Source of the DNA: Pantoea dispersa
GTDB lineage: Bacteria > Pseudomonadota > Gammaproteobacteria > Enterobacterales > Enterobacteriaceae
NCBI RefSeq assembly: GCF_014155765.1
Contig: NZ_SCKT01000001.1
Span: forward strand, 1 to 64,000
Direction: 5' to 3'
Length of the DNA: 64,000 nucleotides
This document shows positions 39,114 to 48,909 of this stretch, piece after piece. The notes under the pieces are model-generated. The model saw nothing but the letters and a program-made list of their open reading frames with translations. It searched no databases and was not told where the DNA came from. The number at the start of each line of letters is the position of its first letter. Position 1 is the first letter of the stretch. A program made the position numbers and the translations under genes.

Positions 39114-40292
39114 TCAGCCCTGAACCTGCACGGCTGCGGCGCTGGCAATGGCGCGGGCCACGGCATCATCGGTGCTGTCACCGGTCGCCAGCGCGACACC
39201 CAGACGGCGCTGCCCCGCAATTTCCGGCTTACCAAACAGGCGCAGCTGCAAACCGGCGCCGAGTGCGGCTTCCACATTCACAAACTGCACGTTGTGGCTA
39301 TCGAGCTGTGGCAGGATCACCGCCGAAGCAGCCGGTCCATACTGGCGAATGCCGCCAATCGGCAGGCCGAGGAAGGCGCGCACGTGCAGCGCGAACTCAG
39401 AGAGATCCTGCGAAATCAGTGTCACCATACCGGTATCGTGCGGACGCGGAGAGACTTCGCTGAACACCACCTCGTCGCCGCACACAAACAGCTCCACGCC
39501 AAACAGGCCGTAACCTCCAAGCGCTTTCACCACGTTAGCGGCGATGTCCTGCGCGCGCTGCAGGGCCAGTTCGCTCATCTGCTGTGGCTGCCAGGATTCA
39601 CGATAATCACCGTCTTCCTGACGATGGCCAATTGGCGCGCAGAAGTGGATGCCGTCCACCGCGCTGATGGTCAGCAGGGTGATTTCAAAATCGAACTTCA
39701 CGACGCCCTCGACAATCACCCGGCCCGCGCCCGCGCGTCCGCCTTGCTGCGCATAATCCCAGGCGTGATCCAGCTGGCTGGCTTCGCGAATGAAGCTCTG
39801 GCCTTTACCGGAGGAGCTCATTACCGGTTTCACGATGCAGGGAAAACCGATCTCGTGCGCGGCCGCGACGAAACGCGCTTTGCTATCCGCAAACTGATAG
39901 GTTGAGGTTGGTAACGCCAGCTCTTCGGCCGCCAGACGGCGAATGCCTTCACGGTTCATGGTCAGACGTGCAGCACGGGCCGTCGGCACCACTTTTTGCC
40001 CCTGTGCTTCCAGCTCCAGCAGTTTTTCGGTGGCGATGGCTTCGATTTCCGGCACCACAAAGTGGGGCTGCTCCTGCGCAATCAGCGCCGCCAGTGCGTC
40101 ACCGTCCAGCATGTTAATGACGTGGCTGCGATGCGCAACGTGCATCGCCGGGGCATCGGCATAGCGATCGACGGCGATCACTTCCACCCCGAGACGCTGA
40201 CACTCCAGCGCCACCTCTTTGCCCAATTCACCTGAACCTAACAGCATGACACGCGTTGCGGCAGGACGCAGCGCGGTTCCGAGAGTCGTCAT
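39114..40292 (-). CDS. purT: Formate-dependent GAR transformylase PurT
   Basis: PurT makes formyl-glycinamide ribonucleotide from GAR, formate and ATP in purine synthesis. The 392-residue ATP-grasp protein has the start [17 protein letters not shown], the SSSGKGQSF phosphate loop near residue 160 and the metal-binding [14 protein letters not shown] near 280. Length equals the E. coli enzyme. Confidence 0.98.
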   Translation of the reverse strand: MTTLGTALRPAATRVMLLGSGELGKEVALECQRLGVEVIAVDRYADAPAMHVAHRSHVINMLDGDALAALIAQEQPHFVVPEIEAIATEKLLELEAQGQKVVPTARAARLTMNREGIRRLAAEELALPTSTYQFADSKARFVAAAHEIGFPCIVKPVMSSSGKGQSFIREASQLDHAWDYAQQGGRAGAGRVIVEGVVKFDFEITLLTISAVDGIHFCAPIGHRQEDGDYRESWQPQQMSELALQRAQDIAANVVKALGGYGLFGVELFVCGDEVVFSEVSPRPHDTGMVTLISQDLSEFALHVRAFLGLPIGGIRQYGPAASAVILPQLDSHNVQFVNVEAALGAGLQLRLFGKPEIAGQRRLGVALATGDSTDDAVARAIASAAAVQVQG

Positions 40293-40453
40293 AATTTCAC
40301 CTTAGCAGTCAAAATGCGCGCGCAGTATAAACGAAAACGTTTGCGTACTCACGCATTGCGCACGTCCGGCTTTGCCATACTTTGCCGGCTCTGACGTTAA
40401 CTGACACAGCGTGCGGCAGCATAGTGAGCGGAAACTTAAACAGGAGTTAAACG

Positions 40454-41095
40454 ATGAGTAACTGGCTGCAGCAAATTCAATCGGTTCTGGCAAAGAAGGG
40501 CGGTGACGGCAAATCAGGCGGCCTGAGCGATATGCTGGCACCCGGCGCGCTGGGTGGCCTGGCGGGTTTACTGGTTGCCAGCAAATCGTCACGCAAGCTG
40601 TTAACCAAATACGGCGGCACCGCGCTGCTGGTCGGCGGCGGGGCGGCGGCAGGCGCGGTGCTGTGGAATAAATACAAGCAGCGCGTGCGTGAAACCCATC
40701 AGGATGAGCCTGCGTTTGGCCAGCTGCAGACGCCGCTCGACCAGCGCGCGGAGCGACTGGTCACCGCGCTGGTGTTTGCTGCGAAAAGCGACGGGCACAT
40801 TGACGATCGCGAGCGCACGGCCATCGGGCAGAATATCCATCAGGCCGGTTACGGGGCGCAGGCGGAAGCGCTGATTCAGCAGGCAATGAACCGTCCGCTC
40901 GATCCGCAGTGGCTGGCCGCCGACGTGAAAAATGAAGAGGAAGCGCTGGAACTCTATTTCCTTAGCTGTGCGGCGATCGATGTCGATCATTTCATGGAAC
41001 GCAGTTACCTCTCTGCGCTCGGCGATGCGCTAAAAATTCCGCAGGACGTGCGCGACGGTATTCAGCGCGACATCGCGGCGGAAAAAGCGGCCTGA
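40454..41095 (+). CDS. yebE: DUF533 inner-membrane protein YebE
   Basis: The 213-residue protein belongs to DUF533. A Gly/Ala-rich hydrophobic region at about residues 34-75 is the probable membrane part, and the C-terminal half forms a tellurite-resistance/TerB-like helical domain ([16 protein letters not shown]). In E. coli yebE responds to the CpxAR envelope stress system; I saw no certain CpxR site here. Function is unknown. Confidence 0.92.
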   Translation: MSNWLQQIQSVLAKKGGDGKSGGLSDMLAPGALGGLAGLLVASKSSRKLLTKYGGTALLVGGGAAAGAVLWNKYKQRVRETHQDEPAFGQLQTPLDQRAERLVTALVFAAKSDGHIDDRERTAIGQNIHQAGYGAQAEALIQQAMNRPLDPQWLAADVKNEEEALELYFLSCAAIDVDHFMERSYLSALGDALKIPQDVRDGIQRDIAAEKAA

Positions 41096-41214
41096 GTCAC
41101 GCCGGAGGCGGTTGCGGCGGCCTCCGGTTACACTTCGCGTGCGTTTCCGGCTTGGCTTCCTCTGCCAGAAGTGCCACGCTTGCAGGATGTCGTCTTTCAG
41201 GGAGAAACTCTGTA

Positions 41215-43278
41215 ATGAATCAGCCGCAAGCGAAAAAAATCCCCCACCACATGACGTTACACGGCGAAACGCGTACCGATAACTATTTCTGGCTGCGTGA
41301 TGATGACCGGCAAAACCCCGAGGTACTGGCTTATCTGGAGGCGGAAAACCGCTACGGTAAAGCGATGATGGCTTCTCAGGATGCGTTGCAGGATCGGGTA
41401 TTGAAAGAGATCATCGATCGGCTGCCGGCGCAGGACCATTCGGTACCGTACGTTAAACGCGGCTATCGCTATCAAAGCCGTTACGAAGCCGGCAATGAGT
41501 ACGCAGCCTATTTCCGCCAGCCGGTGGATGCGCCCGCCGACCAGCCGTGGCAGCTGCTGTTAGATGGCAACCAGCGCGCCGCACACAGTGATTTTTACAC
41601 CATGGGCACGCTGGATATCAGCCCGGATAACCAGGTGATGGCGCTGGCGGAAGATTTTTTGTCGCGCCGCCAGTACGGCATCCGCTTTCGTAACCTCAAC
41701 AGCGGCAGCTGGTATCCGGAGGTGCTGCGCGACGCGTCCTCCAGCGTGGCGTGGGCCAACGACTCACGCACCCTCTACTACGTACGCAAGCATCCGAAAA
41801 CGCTGCTGGCTTATCAGGTGTGGCGTCACGAACTGGGGCATCCGCAGTCGGAAGATCAGCTGGTGTATGAAGAGCAGGATGAGTCTTTCCACCTCAGCGT
41901 GCATAAAACCACCTCGGAACACTTCATCCTGATCGCGCTGTTCAGCACTACCACCAGTGAAATTCTGCTGATTGACGCGGAATATCCGGACGCACAGCCG
42001 CAGGTGTTTTGTCCGCGGCGGCGCGATCATGAATACAGCATCGATCACTATGATCACCAGTTCTTCATTCGCTCCAACCGCGACGGCAAAAATTTCGGCC
42101 TGTACCGCAGCGCCTGGCTGGCTGAAGATCGCTGGCAAACCCTGATTCCGCCGCGCGACCACGTGGTGATGGAAGATTTCCAGCTGTTTCGTAACTGGCT
42201 GGTGGTAGAAGAGCGTCAGCGCGGGGTTAACACGCTGCGACAGATTAACTGGGCCAGCGGTGAAAGTTACGGCATTGCCTTTGACGATCCGGCCTATGTC
42301 ACCTGGCTGGCCTACAACCCCACGCCGGAAAGTGACACGCTGCGCTACGGCTACTCGTCGATGACGACGCCGACCACGCTGTTCGAACTGAACATGGAGA
42401 CCGGCGAGCGGCGCATCCTCAAGCAAACCCCGGTGCCGGGCTTTGACTCTGCCGACTACAAAAGTGAACACCTGTGGATCACGGTGCGCGACGGCACGGA
42501 AGTGCCGGTCTCACTGGTTTATCACCGTAAACACTTTCAGCGCGGCGCCAATCCGCTGCTGGCGTACGGCTACGGCGCGTATGGCAGCAGCATGGAGGCA
42601 AGTTTTGGCACCAGCCGCATCAGTTTGCTGGAGCGCGGTTTCATCTACGCGATTATCCACGTGCGCGGCGGCGGCGAGCTGGGCCAGCAGTGGTATGACG
42701 ATGGCCGGCTGCAACATAAAATGAATAGCTTCACCGATTTCATTGATGTTACCGAAGCGCTGGTGGCGAAAGGTTACGGTAACCCGCAGCAGCTGTATGC
42801 CATGGGCGGCAGTGCCGGTGGCTTGCTGATGGGCGGCGTGCTGAATATGGCGCCGCAGCTGTTTCACGGCGTGATCGCTCAGGTGCCGTTTGTCGATGTG
42901 GTCACGACCATGCTCGATCCGTCGATTCCGCTGACCACCGGTGAATATGATGAGTGGGGCAATCCGGAGCAGGCGGAATTCTATCGCTACATCCGCCAGT
43001 ACAGCCCTTATGACAACGTGACGGCGCAGGCGTATCCGCACCTGCTTGTAACCACCGGGCTGCACGATTCGCAGGTACAGTACTGGGAGCCGGCGAAGTG
43101 GGTGGCAAAGCTGCGTGAGCTGCGCACCAACGATGCGCTGCTGTTACTCTGCACCGATATGGATTCCGGCCACGGCGGCAAGTCAGGACGTTATAAATCC
43201 TATGAAGGCGTGGCGCAGGAGTTCACTTTCCTGATCGCCCTGGCGCAGGGCACGCTGCCGCCACGCAGCGATTACTGA
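41215..43278 (+). CDS. ptrB: Oligopeptidase B (protease II)
   Basis: PtrB cuts short peptides after Arg and Lys in the cytoplasm. The 687-residue protein has the N-terminal beta-propeller and the C-terminal alpha/beta-hydrolase domain with the nucleophile motif [11 protein letters not shown] near residue 530. I use the ATG at 41215 ([13 protein letters not shown]), which matches E. coli PtrB in length; the frame extends 21 codons upstream without a ribosome site. It converges on exoX and overlaps its end by seven bases. Confidence 0.97.
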   Translation: MNQPQAKKIPHHMTLHGETRTDNYFWLRDDDRQNPEVLAYLEAENRYGKAMMASQDALQDRVLKEIIDRLPAQDHSVPYVKRGYRYQSRYEAGNEYAAYFRQPVDAPADQPWQLLLDGNQRAAHSDFYTMGTLDISPDNQVMALAEDFLSRRQYGIRFRNLNSGSWYPEVLRDASSSVAWANDSRTLYYVRKHPKTLLAYQVWRHELGHPQSEDQLVYEEQDESFHLSVHKTTSEHFILIALFSTTTSEILLIDAEYPDAQPQVFCPRRRDHEYSIDHYDHQFFIRSNRDGKNFGLYRSAWLAEDRWQTLIPPRDHVVMEDFQLFRNWLVVEERQRGVNTLRQINWASGESYGIAFDDPAYVTWLAYNPTPESDTLRYGYSSMTTPTTLFELNMETGERRILKQTPVPGFDSADYKSEHLWITVRDGTEVPVSLVYHRKHFQRGANPLLAYGYGAYGSSMEASFGTSRISLLERGFIYAIIHVRGGGELGQQWYDDGRLQHKMNSFTDFIDVTEALVAKGYGNPQQLYAMGGSAGGLLMGGVLNMAPQLFHGVIAQVPFVDVVTTMLDPSIPLTTGEYDEWGNPEQAEFYRYIRQYSPYDNVTAQAYPHLLVTTGLHDSQVQYWEPAKWVAKLRELRTNDALLLLCTDMDSGHGGKSGRYKSYEGVAQEFTFLIALAQGTLPPRSDY

Positions 43279-43940
43279 GTGTCCTTAACGTATTTGCGCA
43301 GCGTCTGCCGCAGCGGCGCGCGCAAATCACGTACGTTTTCCAGTACCCAGCGCAGATAGCCCGGATCTTTACGCGCGATGCTGCCGATGCTCTGACCACG
43401 ATACTTACCAAACGGGAACACCTCGTCGCTGACCGGTGCCGGCTGGCAGCGACTCACCATCTCGCTGGCGCTCCAGCCGGAGGTTTCGATAATGCGGATC
43501 AGCAGCGCGGCGGTGACGTAGCAATCGTAGAGCGCGCGGTGTGCGTGCAGATCATCCGGCGGCGACACCTCGAGTTTGAGGCTGTGGCGCAGCGCCTGAT
43601 TACCGTATTTAATGCCCGGCCACAGCTGGCGCGCCAGCGTCATGGTGCAGATCCATTCGCCCGGCATCGTCGGCAGCATGCGCCGGTCAAAGCTGGCGTT
43701 ATGCGCCACATAGTGCGGGCTACCGTGATAGCGGCCAATCGCCTCTTCGATGGTCGGTTTGCCCACCACCATGGCTTCAGTGATGCGGTGCACCGCCATC
43801 GCCTGACGACTGATGGGCCGATCCGGGCAGATCAGATCGCTCATCGGATTGACGATCTGGCCGTCAATGACATCCACCGACGCCACTTCCACCACGCCGC
43901 CCTGCAGGCCACAGGTTTCCGTATCGATTACGCGTAACAT
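43272..43940 (-). CDS. exoX: Exodeoxyribonuclease X
   Basis: ExoX is a 3'-5' DNA exonuclease of the DnaQ superfamily that acts in mismatch repair and mutation avoidance. The 222-residue protein has ExoI motif VIDTETCG at residues 4-11, Exo[12 protein letters not shown] near residue 98 and ExoIII with [10 protein letters not shown] near 133. It ends inside ptrB by seven bases and lies four bases after holE. Confidence 0.96.
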   Translation of the reverse strand: MLRVIDTETCGLQGGVVEVASVDVIDGQIVNPMSDLICPDRPISRQAMAVHRITEAMVVGKPTIEEAIGRYHGSPHYVAHNASFDRRMLPTMPGEWICTMTLARQLWPGIKYGNQALRHSLKLEVSPPDDLHAHRALYDCYVTAALLIRIIETSGWSASEMVSRCQPAPVSDEVFPFGKYRGQSIGSIARKDPGYLRWVLENVRDLRAPLRQTLRKYVKDTQ

Positions 43941-43943
43941 AAA

Positions 43944-44174
43944 TTATTTCTGCTTAGGTTCGTAGGGTAGGCGGGAGAGACTGAGCGATGCCTGGCGATA
44001 GGCCATCAGGCGCTGACGGAACCAGTCGCGCAGCGCTTCCGGCTGCTCGCGCTCAACCATCTCGGCGATCACCGGCATGTTGTAGCGCTCTTTAAACGCC
44101 ACGCCAGCGGCGGCGAGATCGACGTTTACTTTGTCTTTCTCTTCCTGCGACAGCAGGGCAAGGTTTTGGCTCAT
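43944..44174 (-). CDS. holE: DNA polymerase III theta subunit HolE
   Basis: Theta binds and stabilises the epsilon proofreading subunit in the polymerase III core. The 76-residue protein starts [19 protein letters not shown] and matches E. coli HolE in length and order. The ATG at 44174 has GGAG upstream; a longer upstream frame is not needed. It pairs with exoX, as in E. coli. Confidence 0.95.
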   Translation of the reverse strand: MSQNLALLSQEEKDKVNVDLAAAGVAFKERYNMPVIAEMVEREQPEALRDWFRQRLMAYRQASLSLSRLPYEPKQK

Positions 44175-44327
44175 GCTTTTCTCCTGATAAACAGGGGCAA
44201 AAATAATGGTTTCGCCCTGCTGGATCAAGGGAATTGGATCGCACCGCAAGTCTCGACAGCCTAAAAGCAGCGGCGTATCCTGCTGCCACATTTGCGGCGC
44301 AGTGCCGCAGTTAAAAGGGAAGACGTG

Positions 44328-44705
44328 ATGATGAAAACTGCATCCAGGCGCGTTATCGCGCTACTGCTGGCGGGCGCGACGCTGGGCTTCAGCCAGCTGG
44401 CTCTGGCACATGCCCACCTGAAAGCCCCGGTGCCGGCGGATAACGCCGTGGTGGAGCACGCGCCGCAGCAACTCACCCTGACATTTACCGAAGATATTGA
44501 ACCGGCATTCAGCGGCGTGGAAATGACCAACGCGCAGCAGCAGCCGGTGGCGCTGGAGAAAGCCCAGCTGAATCCGCAGCAGCACGATCAGCTGATTGTG
44601 CCGATCGCCCAGCCGCTGGCGTCGGGCCAGTATCAGGTCAACTGGCACGTGCTGTCAGTGGACGGCCACAAAACCAAAGGTAGCTACAGCTTCAGCGTGA
44701 AGTAA
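44328..44705 (+). CDS. yobA: CopC-like periplasmic copper-binding protein YobA
   Basis: The 125-residue precursor has a signal peptide ending LALA and a mature N-terminus [12 protein letters not shown] typical of CopC proteins, where the first His helps bind copper. The family ends with [17 protein letters not shown], which is present. It may pass copper to the membrane partner encoded next (yebZ); its stop overlaps that start (TAATG). I take the first of two adjacent ATG codons; a GGGAAG ribosome site lies upstream. Confidence 0.94.
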   Translation: MMKTASRRVIALLLAGATLGFSQLALAHAHLKAPVPADNAVVEHAPQQLTLTFTEDIEPAFSGVEMTNAQQQPVALEKAQLNPQQHDQLIVPIAQPLASGQYQVNWHVLSVDGHKTKGSYSFSVK

Positions 44706-45586
44706 TGAGTCTTAGCGCGTTCTGGATCGGCCTGCGGGCGCTGCATTTTCTGGCGCTGTTTCTGCTGACCGGCAGTGCATTTTATACCGCGTTGCTGGCG
44801 CCGGCGCGCTACCGACCGGTGCTGACACAGCGCTGGCGGCGGCTGATGGGATACAGCGCCGTGCTGAGTTTACTCAGTGCGCTGTTGATGCTGGCAACGC
44901 AGACCGGGCTGATGAGCGGCGACTGGCGCAGTATCGCCAGCATCGACGTCTGGCTGGCGGTGCTGGGCACGCGCTTCGGCGCGGTGTGGCGCTGGGTTAT
45001 CCTGTTTGCCCTGCTCAGCACGCTGGCGCTGCGCCTGCGAGGTAATCTGCGCCAGCAGGCGTTACTGACGACTGCGCTGTTGCAGCTGGTGGCGCTGGCG
45101 GGTGTCGGCCATGCGGCGATGCGCGACGGCATGCCGGGACTGCTGCAGCAGGGGAATCATGCGCTGCACCTGATCGCGGCCGCCTTCTGGGCCGGTGGTC
45201 TGCTGCCGCTACTGCTATTAATGCGCGAGGCGCGTAACATTGCCTGGCGCACCGATGCCATTCGCAGCATGATGCGCTTTTCACGCTATGGTCATCTGGC
45301 CGTGGCGCTGGCGATTGTTACCGGCACGGTCAACAGCCTGCTGATTGCCGGTACGCCGCTCAACTGGGCCGTCACGCTGTGGAGCGAGCTGCTGGTGAGC
45401 AAAGCGTTGCTGGTGGCACTGATGGTGCTGATTGCGCTGCTTAATCGCTATCTGCTGGTGCCGCGTTTTCGCCTGGCCGCCAGCCGGGCACCGAAACTTT
45501 TTATCCGCCTGACGCAGCTCGAGCTGCTGCTGGCGTTGATTGTTATCGGGCTGGTGAGCGTGTTTGCCACGCTGTCGCCGGCCTGA
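44705..45586 (+). CDS. yebZ: CopD-like membrane copper protein YebZ
   Basis: The 293-residue inner-membrane protein has about eight hydrophobic segments and belongs to the CopD family that takes up copper with help from CopC. Histidines at the membrane edges (HALHLIAAAFWAGGLLPLL near residue 153) are the probable copper ligands. It lies between yobA and yebY in the E. coli order. Confidence 0.93.
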   Translation: MSLSAFWIGLRALHFLALFLLTGSAFYTALLAPARYRPVLTQRWRRLMGYSAVLSLLSALLMLATQTGLMSGDWRSIASIDVWLAVLGTRFGAVWRWVILFALLSTLALRLRGNLRQQALLTTALLQLVALAGVGHAAMRDGMPGLLQQGNHALHLIAAAFWAGGLLPLLLLMREARNIAWRTDAIRSMMRFSRYGHLAVALAIVTGTVNSLLIAGTPLNWAVTLWSELLVSKALLVALMVLIALLNRYLLVPRFRLAASRAPKLFIRLTQLELLLALIVIGLVSVFATLSPA

Positions 45587-45617
45587 ACCTGTTAAAAGAT
45601 GAGATGAGGTCGAGATT

Positions 45618-45962
45618 TTGCTGAAGAAACTGATTCCAGCTGGGTTAATGATGGCGTTGTGCAGCCAGGCTTTCGCCGGGCAGATTATCACCGTCAGCCG
45701 TTTTGAAATGGGTAAAGATAAATGGCCGTTCACCCGTGAAGAGGTGATGCTGACCTGCGAGAAAGATGGCGCGCTGTTTGCCATCAACCCCAGCACACTG
45801 CTGCAGTATCCGCTTAATGATAAAGCGCTGGCGCGCGGCAATGCCGGGCAGGGCACATTGCAGTCCATCGATACCATCCTTGCCGCCGATAAAGCGCATC
45901 CCGGACAAAAGATGAGCCTGCAGCCGATCGTCGATCGCGCGCAGCAGTTGTGCGGTAAATAA
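45618..45962 (+). CDS. yebY: DUF2511 periplasmic protein YebY
   Basis: The 114-residue protein has a signal peptide ([18 protein letters not shown]) and the DUF2511 body with two Cys (one in LTCEKDG, one at the C-terminal LCGK). It is known to be encoded with the copper genes yobA-yebZ in E. coli. Start is TTG at 45618, with GAGG nine bases upstream. Its exact role is unsettled; copper handling is the best guess. Confidence 0.9.
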   Translation: MLKKLIPAGLMMALCSQAFAGQIITVSRFEMGKDKWPFTREEVMLTCEKDGALFAINPSTLLQYPLNDKALARGNAGQGTLQSIDTILAADKAHPGQKMSLQPIVDRAQQLCGK

Positions 45963-46105
45963 TTCGTGCATTATCAGGCGTAGCGCACATTTTTGCCGCT
46001 GCGCCTGCCAGCCGTTAGTGCCAGCCCGATCACAGAGTTGGCAGCTTTTGCCGGCGGCGAAGCCCGCTGGCTGGAAAATCACCGATGCTGGTCTACCTTT
46101 AAAAG

Positions 46106-46205
46106 GCAAGGCGTCCTCGCCTGCAAAAATGCCAACTTTTAGCGCACGGCTCTCAACGAGCCATTTCCCTGGACCCGATACAGGAATCGTATTGGGTCTT
46201 TTTTT
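46106..46205 (+). ncRNA. sdsR: Small regulatory RNA SdsR (RyeB)
   Basis: The central stretches GCCAACTTTTAGCGCACGGC and CATTTCCCTGGAC match E. coli SdsR, and the 3' end forms the expected terminator GACCCGATAC-N7-GTATTGGGTC with seven T. A sigma-S-like -10 (CTACCTT) lies seven bases before the start. It follows yebY, as in E. coli. SdsR is a stationary-phase Hfq-binding RNA that represses several porin and repair mRNAs. In E. coli the antisense RNA SraC (RyeA) covers the other strand; I cannot show it here. Confidence 0.95.
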
Positions 46206-46344
46206 GTCTCTTTTTCGGCTTATTCTTTACCTGGCAAAATGGCAGTCGTGGCCGCAGCAAAATAATTATTTTAAATGCCTAAGGCTTTCAGAGATTAAAA
46301 TAGTGACTGATTCTATCCACTTAAAACTTTAAACGCGGAGCGTT

Positions 46345-46585
46345 GACCGTTTCGTTACGCCTTTAATTGACCATTAAATTTTATTACCCCTTGTGTTTAC
46401 CCGCCAGACGTGCGTTAATGCGTCTCCGGTCTGATAAGCAGACAGTCCCATAGTTAGTTCGTTTTGTATCTCTCATCTGTGTTAGTGCCTTTCCTGTGCC
46501 TTTCTCTTTGAGTTTTATCTCAGGTTCTGATGTGTCGCTGCGGTTCAGCCTCTAATGCCATATGGCTCATTATCAAGGTATAAAC
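46345..46585 (+). promoter_or_regulatory. Long 5' leader of the cold-shock gene
   Basis: The 380 bases between SdsR and the csp start hold no other gene. The segment TTGACCATTAAA near 46361 resembles the cold-box region of E. coli cspA (GACCATTAAA), so transcription probably starts near 46345 and gives a leader of about 240 bases. The end, CATATGGCTCATTATCAAGGTA, also echoes the cspA leader just before its ribosome site (key parts CATAT, TTAT and AAGGTA). Such leaders refold at low temperature to allow translation. Confidence 0.6.
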
Positions 46586-46798
46586 ATGTCAAATAAAATG
46601 CTCGGTACAGTAAAATGGTTCAACGCTGAGAAAGGTTTCGGCTTCATTTCTCCGGAAGACGGCAGCAAAGACGTTTTCGTCCATTTCTCTGCCATTCAGG
46701 GAACTGACTTCCGTTCACTCGATGACGGTCAGAAAGTTGAATTCTCTGTGGAAAACGGCCCTAAAGGTCCGTCAGCTGTTAACGTTACAGGTCTCTGA
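46586..46798 (+). CDS. CspA-family cold-shock protein
   Basis: The 70-residue OB-fold protein has RNP1 [11 protein letters not shown] and RNP2 [10 protein letters not shown]. It binds single-stranded RNA and DNA and melts secondary structure. The start [20 protein letters not shown] and the long leader place it with the cold-inducible CspA/CspB/CspG/CspI group rather than with CspC or CspE. The miniprotein gene that follows supports this. Confidence 0.95.
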   Translation: MSNKMLGTVKWFNAEKGFGFISPEDGSKDVFVHFSAIQGTDFRSLDDGQKVEFSVENGPKGPSAVNVTGL

Positions 46799-46818
46799 TT
46801 ATTACAGTAATTAATGCT

Positions 46819-46968
46819 ATGAGATGCCCACAATGTCAGGGCTCTCAATATCGCCAGTCCATTTTTGACAGGAACAGGCAAAATCCACTCGGCGCAAAAT
46901 GTATTTTTTGTAAGTCGATTATGATTGCCATCGCCTCGTCGTTGTATGTGATGAAAGAAGCGAATTAA
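46819..46968 (+). CDS. YmcF/YnfQ-type cold-shock zinc-ribbon miniprotein
   Basis: The 49-codon frame reads MRCPQCQGSQYRQSIFD, then NPLGAKCIFCKS. This matches the E. coli small cold-shock proteins YmcF and YnfQ, which share RCPCCHGSQYR, NPLGAKCIFCKST and also lie behind cold-shock genes. The two CxxC pairs (residues 3/6 and 28/31) form a likely zinc ribbon. The ATG has no ribosome site. In-frame codons CTG (46795) and ATT extend the frame eight codons upstream, so initiation could be at a non-AUG codon. Confidence 0.8.
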   Translation: MRCPQCQGSQYRQSIFDRNRQNPLGAKCIFCKSIMIAIASSLYVMKEAN

Positions 46969-47044
46969 TTCAGTTGTGTTATTCATGTGGCGAAATAAAT
47001 TAATAACCACACCTGATGACTAACGCAGCGAGTACCCTATTATT

Positions 47045-47068
47045 GGTCGCCTTCGGGTGGCCTTTTTT
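47045..47068 (+). terminator. Terminator of the cold-shock operon
   Basis: GGTCGCC-TTCG-GGTGGCC forms a stem with two G-T pairs and a UUCG loop, followed by six T. Confidence 0.85.
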
Positions 47069-47224
47069 GTTTATCGCGTTAGCCGAGGGCAGGCGATAAG
47101 CAAAGCGTTAACCCATAACTAATTTACTTCTTACGCTTAATTCACAGATGCGTGATAAACCCGCCGGGCTGAAGGATAACGCAACTAAAATAGTTATTAC
47201 CCAATGTGGGGTATGGAGGTGCTT

Positions 47225-47353
47225 ATGTCAGAACGACCCGATGATGTCACTCCGCTGCCTGACGATGCGCAGGTACCCGGCGAAGAGCCGCTTGATGACG
47301 ATGATGATACCGACACCGGATTGCCTGAAGACGATGGGCAAAAACCGATCTAA
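47225..47353 (+). CDS. Acidic 42-residue protein of unknown function
   Basis: A small frame with a strong ribosome site (GGAGG, 5 bases before ATG) and its own terminator. The product is very acidic and proline-rich, with a five-Asp run in the middle, no Cys or Trp, and is probably disordered. I recognise no family. Such small acidic proteins occur in many Erwiniaceae genomes, but this is a general impression. Confidence 0.6.
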   Translation: MSERPDDVTPLPDDAQVPGEEPLDDDDDTDTGLPEDDGQKPI

Positions 47354-47357
47354 TCGA

Positions 47358-47382
47358 TAAACCTCCCGCGGGAGGTTTTTTT
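47358..47382 (+). terminator. Terminator after the acidic small gene
   Basis: AAACCTCCCGCGGGAGGTTT with seven T; a strong stem directly after the stop codon. Confidence 0.85.
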
Positions 47383-47463
47383 ATCATGTGGGTATTGGCT
47401 GTGGTGGAATCAATAGCTTCCCCAATCATCCACATTTCCATTCAGCGCGGTGGTTTATGCTGT

Positions 47464-48060
47464 TCACGTTGAGGCGTTTTTCTTCGCGCGCCGGGTACGC
47501 AGATATTCTTCCAGATAAGGTAGCAGTTCAAACACCACGATTGCGCACAGTACGCCAATAATATAACCCTGCGGTAGCGGATCGGCACGCAGCGTAAGAG
47601 TAAACCGGGGCGTTTCATTGCCGGCCCCAAACAGCGCGAGAAATTGCGGCCAGTGACGGGAGATCACCAGTAGCAGCGCCATCAGCGGCACCATTTCGAG
47701 AAAACTGTGGATGTGTTGTTCGACCGGCGTCACTTTTCTGCTTTTCACCGCGAAGCTGACGTCCCATAACGCAGTGGCTTCATGACAAAAAAACAGCACG
47801 ATCATTAGCGCAATAATCAGCGCATTGACCTCAAGAAATAATGCCAGCAGCAGCGGAGTGCCCATCTCCAGAAACATTAAAATATGTATCCATGTCTCTT
47901 TAACGCCGGAGGTGTGCTCTATTTCGGTTGCGCGATGGCAAAGCCAGTCGGCAAAGCCAGCAATAAGCCAAACCGGTAAGACAAAATAGAGTAACAGCAA
48001 CATTTGTGGATCAAGACTGTGCATCAGCATATCCTTTATTTCAGCGTAATAACCAAGCAT
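47464..48060 (-). CDS. Multi-pass membrane protein with paired histidines
   Basis: The 198-residue protein has about five hydrophobic segments (near 20-38, 58-78, 79-95, 120-135 and 166-182). Histidines at 42, 49, 59, 93, 116 and 118 and acids at 46, 48, 65, 94, 114 and 122 lie at helix ends (CHRATEIEHT, CHEATALWD, TPVEQHIHSFLE), a pattern that suggests a membrane metal site like those of di-iron or haem proteins. I recognise no named family. It stands alone on the minus strand. Confidence 0.75.
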   Translation of the reverse strand: MLGYYAEIKDMLMHSLDPQMLLLLYFVLPVWLIAGFADWLCHRATEIEHTSGVKETWIHILMFLEMGTPLLLALFLEVNALIIALMIVLFFCHEATALWDVSFAVKSRKVTPVEQHIHSFLEMVPLMALLLVISRHWPQFLALFGAGNETPRFTLTLRADPLPQGYIIGVLCAIVVFELLPYLEEYLRTRRAKKNAST

Positions 48061-48114
48061 AGCTATGAAAAATTAATCAGGATAATGGCGGTGAACTTTA
48101 ATTAAGCCAGACGT

Positions 48115-48146
48115 AAAAATGCCGCCGGGAATAAAACCAGGCGGCA
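48115..48146 (-). terminator. Terminator of the lipoprotein gene
   Basis: On the minus strand GCCGCCTGG and CCCGGCGGC pair with one mismatch around AT-rich loop bases and are followed by ATTTTTAC. Confidence 0.6.
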
Positions 48147-48201
48147 ATAAGGACGATAAATTTTCAGGGCAGGGCGTGATAAGTGCTGATGCCGCTAACA
48201 G

Positions 48202-48372
48202 TCAGGCCTGCGGCTGACCTACCGGCCCCTTACTCATTGGACCGCCGGGCACCGGTTGTTCTGCAGGGACATTAGGGCGTCCGTCCGGGCCTATTGGCCG
48301 TTCAGGTTGCTGACAGCCAGCCAGCGCGGTCAGGGTGGAGAGGATTAACAGACTGGCAAACAGGCTCTTCAT
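48202..48372 (-). CDS. Small Pro/Gly-rich lipoprotein
   Basis: The 56-residue protein has a lipoprotein signal: a hydrophobic stretch and the lipobox LAGC with Cys20. The mature 37 residues are rich in Pro and Gly, with P-x-G repeats (PIGPDGRPN, PVPGGPMSKGPVG), and are probably extended. GAAATCATCGC precedes the ATG; a weak GGAAA-type ribosome site lies upstream. It may share a transcript with the OB-fold gene 69 bases upstream. No function is known. Confidence 0.75.
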   Translation of the reverse strand: MKSLFASLLILSTLTALAGCQQPERPIGPDGRPNVPAEQPVPGGPMSKGPVGQPQA

Positions 48373-48441
48373 GCGATGATTTCCTGCGAAGGGAAAGATA
48401 ACGTCCGCCGCACACGCGACGGCGGACCGGACAATAATGCA

Positions 48442-48837
48442 TTAAGGTTCTTCAATACGTGCAACATCCACGCGGGTATTTTCGCCCCGGCCATACACTT
48501 TGCCGCTCACCCGGACCTGATCCTCGGCGTTATAGGTTTTGCCTTTGAAGGTATCGGCTGCAGCCTTAATGGTCACGGTGCCGGTGCTGTCGCGGAATTG
48601 ATAATTATCACCGCTTAGCTTTTTAACGATATAACCTTCCAGCGTGACATAGCCGCCCTGACGAAAATCCCGAATTTGTTCGATATGCGTCTGACCGGTG
48701 TCTTCAGAACCTTTATAACCGGCGTCCTGTTGTTTCTGCGGTGGCGGGGTTTTACCGCCCTCAAAGCCGCCCTGTTCAGCGATAGCGCCCAGACTAAACA
48801 CCATCAGCAGTGACGCCAGTACCGTTTTTTTCATCAT
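48442..48837 (-). CDS. YgiW/YdeI-family OB-fold stress protein
   Basis: The 131-residue precursor has a signal peptide (cleavage after AIAEQ or near) and the BOF domain (bacterial OB fold): TLEGYIVKKLSGDNYQFRDSTG and the final strand VRVSGKVYGRGENTRVDV, given here by its key residues. E. coli relatives YgiW and YdeI act in tolerance to peroxide, cationic peptides and other stress. I take the ATG with AGAGGG seven bases upstream; the frame extends ten codons further without support. Confidence 0.9.
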   Translation of the reverse strand: MMKKTVLASLLMVFSLGAIAEQGGFEGGKTPPPQKQQDAGYKGSEDTGQTHIEQIRDFRQGGYVTLEGYIVKKLSGDNYQFRDSTGTVTIKAAADTFKGKTYNAEDQVRVSGKVYGRGENTRVDVARIEEP

Positions 48838-48909
48838 AATCATTCCCTCTTGATTGCAACATTCCACAATAACTTAAGCCTGGCACAGGATCGCGCATCC
48901 CGGGAGCCG

